NCBI GenBank assembly: GCA_905234985.1
Contig: CAJOJQ010000036.1
Location: 1 to 36,828, forward strand
DNA length: 36,828 bases
Direction of reading: 5' to 3'
DNA from: an uncultured Christensenellaceae bacterium
Lineage (GTDB): Bacteria; Bacillota; Clostridia; Christensenellales; Aristaeellaceae
The first letter of the stretch is position 1. Each line of letters begins with the position of its first letter. A program made the translations under genes and the position numbers. Below the pieces are notes generated by a model. It did not search any database. It saw only the letters and a list, made by a program, of their open reading frames with translations, and was not told where the DNA came from. Below are positions 33,253 to 36,828 of this stretch, in pieces.

Positions 33253-34568
33253 CAGAGAGCCTCCAAATAGGGCAGCATCAGCCGCATGGCGTTGGCCCGG
33301 TGGCTGATCCGGTTCTTTTCCTCCTGGGCCATTTCCGCGAATGTTTCGCCGCTCAAATACTCAAAATAGGGGTCATAGCCGAAGCCGCCGGTACCCCGGG
33401 GGGTGAAGGTGATCACGCCGGGACAGGCCCCGCGCACGGTGGTCACTTCACCGTTGGGCAGGGAGAGCGCCATAGCGCACACGAATTCCGCCGTGCGGTC
33501 CTCGGCGGGGATGTCCGCCATGTTGGCGATCAGCAAATCGTTGTTGGCTTTGTCGTCCCCGTGGTGGCCGCAGTAGCGGGCGGAATGGACGCCGGGCGCG
33601 CCGTCTAAGGCGTCCACGGACAGGCCGCTGTCATCGCCCAGGGCGCAGTAGCCGGTGGCCTTGGCGACGGCCCGTGCTTTGATGGCGGCGTTTTCTTCAA
33701 AGGTTTCGCCGTTTTCGTCGATTTCCTCCGTAAAGCCCGCCTGGGCCATGGAGATCACGTTGAGCCGGTCTTCCAGCATATGGGATATTTCCTGAATCTT
33801 GTGGGCGTTGTTGCTGGCGATCACCACCGTGCGCTTGGGCGCGATGTGGCGGCTTAAATCGCCCAAGGCTTCCCGCTGCTTTTCGTGCAGCTCGTCGATG
33901 CCCTTTTCGCCCAGGGCCAGGATTCCGTTCAGCTCGCCCCGGGAAAAGGCCCGGCCCTCCCCGGTACCCTGCAATTCCACAAAAGCCCCGGTTTCGTCCA
34001 TGACGAAGTTCATGTCCGTCTGGGCGGCGCTGTCCTCTAAGTAGCACAGATCCAGGCAGGGCACGTCGTCCACGATGCCCGCGCTGACGGCGGCGATTTG
34101 ATGCACGATGGGGCTTTCCTTGATCTTGCCCTGCTTCAGCAGCTTATCCACCGCGCACACCAGCGCCACGAAGCCCCCAGTGATGGAGGCGGTGCGGGTG
34201 CCGCCGTCGGCCTCCAGCACATCGCAGTCGATGGTGATGGTACGCTCGCCTAAGAAACGGCGATCCACCGCCTGACGCAGGGCACGGCCAATAAGGCGGC
34301 TGATTTCCACACCCCGGCCATCCTTCTTCACCCCGTCCCGGGCCTTGCGGCGGCCCGTGGAGGCGGGCAGCATGCTGTATTCCGCCGTGAGCCAGCCCAC
34401 GTTTTTGCCTCTCAGGAAGGGGGGCACGCTTTCCTCGATGGACGCGGTGCAGATCACCCGCGTGCCGCCGCAGCGGATGAGGCAGCTTCCGTCGGCGGTG
34501 CCCACAAAGCCCACGGTGATTTCACAGGGGCGCAGTTCGTTGGGTTTCCGGTTGTCGGGGCGGGACAT
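33252..34568 (-). CDS. rph: RNase PH fused to RdgB/HAM1 dITP/XTP pyrophosphatase
   Basis: 438 residues. N-terminal RNase PH (about 1-245): GGTRVICTASIEESVPPFL, GWLTAEYSMLPAST.RR, ITIDCDVLEADGGTRTASITG, and GTGEGRAFSRGEL. C-terminal RdgB (about 245-438): VIASNNAHKIQEI, ALGDDSGLSVDALDGAPGVHSARY, and GTGGFGYDPYF with the final SHRANAM. The first trims tRNA 3' ends by phosphorolysis; the second removes ITP/XTP. AAGGAGGAATGCACC fixes ATG 34568. Separate genes in B. subtilis are joined here; the same fusion is known in some Clostridia. Confidence 0.92.
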   Translation of the reverse strand: MSRPDNRKPNELRPCEITVGFVGTADGSCLIRCGGTRVICTASIEESVPPFLRGKNVGWLTAEYSMLPASTGRRKARDGVKKDGRGVEISRLIGRALRQAVDRRFLGERTITIDCDVLEADGGTRTASITGGFVALVCAVDKLLKQGKIKESPIVHQIAAVSAGIVDDVPCLDLCYLEDSAAQTDMNFVMDETGAFVELQGTGEGRAFSRGELNGILALGEKGIDELHEKQREALGDLSRHIAPKRTVVIASNNAHKIQEISHMLEDRLNVISMAQAGFTEEIDENGETFEENAAIKARAVAKATGYCALGDDSGLSVDALDGAPGVHSARYCGHHGDDKANNDLLIANMADIPAEDRTAEFVCAMALSLPNGEVTTVRGACPGVITFTPRGTGGFGYDPYFEYLSGETFAEMAQEEKNRISHRANAMRLMLPYLEAL

Positions 34569-34593
34569 GGTGCATTCCTCCTTGGTAAATGGC

Positions 34594-34599
34594 ATTATA
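34594..34599 (-). promoter_or_regulatory. Possible -10 box of rph-rdgB
   Basis: TATAAT on the minus strand about 26 bases before the rph start. No convincing -35 at the right spacing, so the call is weak. Confidence 0.35.
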
Positions 34600-34635
34600 A
34601 TTGTGCTTGTTCAGCAAAGGACGCTTTAAGTCATT

Positions 34636-34759
34636 GAGGTAGGAGGTAGGAAGTAGGAGGTAAGAGGTTTATTTTGTGTTTACAAAAACGCAAACAAGGT
34701 GCCGGTTCGTTTTGTAGACTATATAAAACTTCCTGCCTCCTACCTCCTACTTCCTACCT
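34636..34759. repeat. Inverted-repeat element built of AGGTAGG-type units
   Basis: Left arm 34636-34668 is a run of degenerate AGGTAGG/AAGTAGG heptamers. Right arm 34729-34759 is its reverse complement over about 20 bases (AGGTAGGAAGTAGGAGGTA). About 60 AT-richer bases lie between. Same units recur at 36668-36700. The arrangement resembles a small MITE or a REP-type element. Confidence 0.65.
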
Positions 34760-34777
34760 GATTTAATAATGTGTTCT

Positions 34778-35227
34778 TTACCCCAGCAGGACGCCTTCGT
34801 CCTCCCCTTCGGGCCAGAAAAATTCGCTGTAATCATCTGAATCCAGAATTTGCAGGATTTCGCGCATATTCCACATGACGGGCAGGCGGGCAAACTCTTC
34901 CCGCGAGGTCCAGAACACCCTGCCTTCCTCCGAGGAACGCAGTTCCCCGCTGAACCGGTCGGTTTTGTACAGCAGCACCAGATAGCGGGAGCCGTCGTCG
35001 TTGATCCAGTCCTTGAAGCCGCAGGGAATGGGGTTTTCGATGGTCAGGCCCGTTTCCTCCTTCATTTCCCGAATCACGGAGGCGCACAGGGATTCGCCCT
35101 TTTCCACGTGGCCGCCGGGGAAAACGACGCCCGTTTGACCCCGCCAGGTCTTTTCCTCCACCAGGATTTTTTCGCCCTGATAGATCAGGCACAGATTGGT
35201 CAGCTCCACCACGCACGTTCTGCTCAT
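34778..35227 (-). CDS. Nudix hydrolase (MutT/8-oxo-dGTPase-like)
   Basis: 149 residues. Nudix box GGHVEKGESLCASVIREMKE then ETGL (about 38-61). VVFPGGHVEKGE and the later GFKDWINDDGSRYLVLLYKT are like MutT/YjhB-type nucleotide-pool sanitising enzymes. AAGGAGCGCTT precedes ATG 35227, nine bases after the FRG gene stop, so the two form an operon. Substrate is inferred. Confidence 0.82.
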   Translation of the reverse strand: MSRTCVVELTNLCLIYQGEKILVEEKTWRGQTGVVFPGGHVEKGESLCASVIREMKEETGLTIENPIPCGFKDWINDDGSRYLVLLYKTDRFSGELRSSEEGRVFWTSREEFARLPVMWNMREILQILDSDDYSEFFWPEGEDEGVLLG

Positions 35228-35236
35228 AAGCGCTCC

Positions 35237-36046
35237 TTAATCGTTCATTTTGCTGTTGTAGAGGGGTCCCAGGGCGGCGTAGCGCCGGGTGATCCATTTG
35301 CAGATGCCGTCCAGGCCGGGATAGATCATGCGCTCGGAAATGTTGATGTAGTCCAGCTTGTCCCGAATTTCCAGCTTCACCTTGGCGGGGATCACGATGC
35401 GGCGGAAGCAGGCAGCCGCGCCGGGCAGGGTATCCAGGGTAACGGTGGGGTCGCTGCACAGGGAAAACAGGGCGTACTGATTGGCGATGCGGTTCACGGC
35501 GCTGGCCGGTTCAAAAAACAGGCCGAAGGGATTGGAGGAAACCGCCTGCAGCGCGTCGAATCCATCACCGACCCGGTCCATCATTTCCATGCTGAAAATG
35601 TTGCACCGCTCCGCCTGCTGCATCTCTTTGAGCCGATCCGGCAGCAGCAGGTTCATCTGATCCACGTTCACGCACCAGATCACACCGTCCCGGTCATAGG
35701 CGTTCTGATCCTCCGTGGCGAAATGGGCCGCCACCAGAGGCGAATACGTCCAGTCCAGCAGGCGGGTGGGCAGGCCGAATTGCTGGGCCATGGCGAGCAG
35801 CTGCCAGAAGGAGAAAACGGTGCGCAGGTCGGCGTAGCCGTACTTTTTAAAGGAGCGGAGCATGGGCTTTTCCAGCGTCAGGTCGTGGCCGCAGGCCCGA
35901 TTCAGGCTGGGCAGCAGGCCCCAGCGCAGGTCGGACATGCCCCGGTATACGCAGTTGTTGCGGTAGCGCAGGATGGTGGGGTCCCATACGTCCTGAAAAA
36001 TGGCGGACTGTAAACCTTCCCAGTCCCGGATCACGGTTTCTTGCAA
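35237..36046 (-). CDS. FRG-domain protein
   Basis: 269 residues from TTG 36046, chosen because AAAGGGGG lies eight bases upstream; the much longer upstream frame overlaps queH. NCVYRGMSDLRWGLLPSLNR (about 27-46) contains the xxRG core of the FRG domain, and QFGLPTRLLDWTYSPLVAAHFA is its second conserved block. FRG domains occur in phages, toxins and defence-linked proteins; the activity is not well defined. C-terminal half conserved as in this family (FRRIVIPAKVKLEI). Divergent from queH with only 30 bases between the starts. Confidence 0.8.
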   Translation of the reverse strand: MQETVIRDWEGLQSAIFQDVWDPTILRYRNNCVYRGMSDLRWGLLPSLNRACGHDLTLEKPMLRSFKKYGYADLRTVFSFWQLLAMAQQFGLPTRLLDWTYSPLVAAHFATEDQNAYDRDGVIWCVNVDQMNLLLPDRLKEMQQAERCNIFSMEMMDRVGDGFDALQAVSSNPFGLFFEPASAVNRIANQYALFSLCSDPTVTLDTLPGAAACFRRIVIPAKVKLEIRDKLDYINISERMIYPGLDGICKWITRRYAALGPLYNSKMND

Positions 36047-36076
36047 AGAAGCAACCCCCTTTCGTGTGGAGGCATT

Positions 36077-36688
36077 ATGAAGCGCAATTACCAAATTGAA
36101 ATGGAAGAAGAAATCGAGCGCCTGGCGGGTCGGCGGCCCACCCTGCTGCTGCACAGCTGCTGCGGACCCTGCTCCAGTGCGGTGCTGGAAAGGCTCGTGG
36201 AGCATTTTCAGGTGACAGTGCTGTACTACAATCCCAACATCGAGCCGGAGGAGGAATACCGCCATCGGCTGTCCGAGCAGGAGCGGCTTTTATCCCTGCT
36301 GCCGGGGAACGTGGCGCTGCTGCCCTGCGATTACGACCACGCCGCTTTTGCCGCCTTCGCGGAGAGTATGGCGGACTGCCCGGAGGGGGGCGACCGGTGC
36401 CTTGCCTGCTTCGCCCTGCGGCTCAAGGAAACCGCCCGGCAGGCCAAGGCCCACGGCTTTGAATACTTCACCACCACCCTGTCCGTCAGCCCCCACAAGA
36501 ACGCGGACAACGTGAACCGCATCGGGGAGGCCGCCGGACGGGAGGCAGGGGTCAAATACCTGATGGCCGATTTCAAAAAGAAAAACGGCTATCTGCGCTC
36601 CCTGCAATTGTCCAAGGAGTATGATCTGTACCGGCAGGATTACTGCGGATGCCGATACAGCAAAACTGAGGTAGAAAGTAGGAGGTAG
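36077..36688 (+). CDS. queH: QueH, epoxyqueuosine reductase
   Basis: 203 residues. LLLHSCCGPCSSAVLERL (Cys28, 29, 32), VTVLYYNPNIEPEEEYRHRL, DRCLACFALRLKETA, TTTLSVSPHKNADNVNRIG and QDYCGCRYS are the family's metal-site and substrate motifs; the Cys residues hold a [4Fe-4S] cluster. It performs the last step of queuosine synthesis in tRNA, replacing QueG. GGAGGCATT precedes ATG 36077. The last codons and the TAG stop are made of the AGGTAGG-type repeat, so the native C-terminus was probably altered. Confidence 0.92.
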   Translation: MKRNYQIEMEEEIERLAGRRPTLLLHSCCGPCSSAVLERLVEHFQVTVLYYNPNIEPEEEYRHRLSEQERLLSLLPGNVALLPCDYDHAAFAAFAESMADCPEGGDRCLACFALRLKETARQAKAHGFEYFTTTLSVSPHKNADNVNRIGEAAGREAGVKYLMADFKKKNGYLRSLQLSKEYDLYRQDYCGCRYSKTEVESRR

Positions 36689-36700
36689 GAGGTTGGAGGT
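36668..36700 (+). repeat. Solo AGGTAGG-type repeat at the end of queH
   Basis: Degenerate heptamers GAGGTAGAAAGTAGGAGGTA then GGAGGTTGGAGGT match one arm of 34636-34759. The repeat encodes the last residues (EVESRR) and stop of queH. Confidence 0.65.
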
Positions 36701-36828
36701 CATATTGTTCGATTGAAGAAGCGTCAGGTTTTAAAGTGCTCCCTTTGTCAAGGACAATTTTGATTTGGAAAGGGGAAGTACAGGACAAGAATGTGGTATA
36801 CTCTCCCAGCTGGGACGGAGGATAGGGC
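36701..36828. other. Non-coding end of window with possible promoter
   Basis: No ORF. TTGTC-AAG-GACAA forms a small dyad (about 36747-36759). TGGTATACT (36794-36802) looks like an extended -10, and GGACGGAGGA near the edge could be the start of a ribosome site for a gene beyond the window. Confidence 0.35.

Noticed and set aside
36059..36265. N-terminal extension of the FRG-domain frame
   Set aside because: It lies antisense to queH, has low-quality composition, and a TTG with a proper ribosome site exists at 36046.

Overview
The window comes from a GC-rich, low-copy chromosomal region of a Gram-positive bacterium. It is most likely an uncultured or gut-type member of the Clostridia. Evidence includes strong AGGAGG ribosome sites, sigma-A-type promoters, class-C-sortase-like and Gram-positive signal-peptidase genes, DnaD/DnaI-type replication proteins, ThiT under a TPP riboswitch, and the order flippase-yabN-(hup)-yabO known from Bacillus/Clostridium. 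The first 2 kb is clearly more AT-rich than the rest and looks acquired.

Layout. (1) 1-2075: an AT-rich island of tandem cassettes, each a small ribbon-helix-helix (RHH) protein overlapping a second small gene. The first two partners are two-TM proteins and the third is a coiled-coil protein. Copies 2 and 3 carry a frameshift and an in-frame stop. (2) 2138-3784: a promoter, a structured 5' leader, a PII-like protein and a CPA2 cation/proton antiporter. (3) 4018-7432: an EamA transporter, a DnaD-like protein and a DnaC/DnaI-like helicase loader. (4) 7519-13423: a surface operon holding a signal-peptidase-like protein without its Ser, a sortase-like protein without His and Cys, a pilin-like Thr/Pro-rich protein without a sorting signal, an orphan family-5 solute-binding protein, a coiled-coil protein and an intact signal peptidase I. 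(5) 13424-13821: gene-free but packed with hairpins, including a four-way-junction element whose second copy lies at 19469-19596. (6) 13822-21336: nucleotide salvage and house-cleaning (TudS, DeoD, Dut, YfbR), the riboswitch-thiT unit, RqcP, HU, YabN and a SpoVB-like flippase. (7) 21454-29247: a BspA-type LRR surface protein and gyrB / secreted Ala-rich coiled-coil protein / gyrA. (8) 29429-36688: HAD phosphatase, MscL with a zinc ribbon, PsuG, two Nudix enzymes, a candidate type I toxin-antitoxin pair, an RNase PH-RdgB fusion followed by a YfcE-like phosphoesterase, an FRG-domain protein and QueH.

Most genes are ordinary housekeeping genes. A theme in 13.8-16.2 kb and 31-36 kb is nucleotide salvage and sanitation: DeoD, Dut, YfbR, YabN, PsuG, Nudix enzymes and RdgB. 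The less ordinary content is of three kinds: the RHH/small-protein cassette array; the surface operon in which the processing and anchoring enzymes and the substrate's anchor have all lost key features together; and several families of intergenic palindromes and nested hairpins whose stems differ between copies in a compensatory way. All calls come from reading the sequence; no searches were run.
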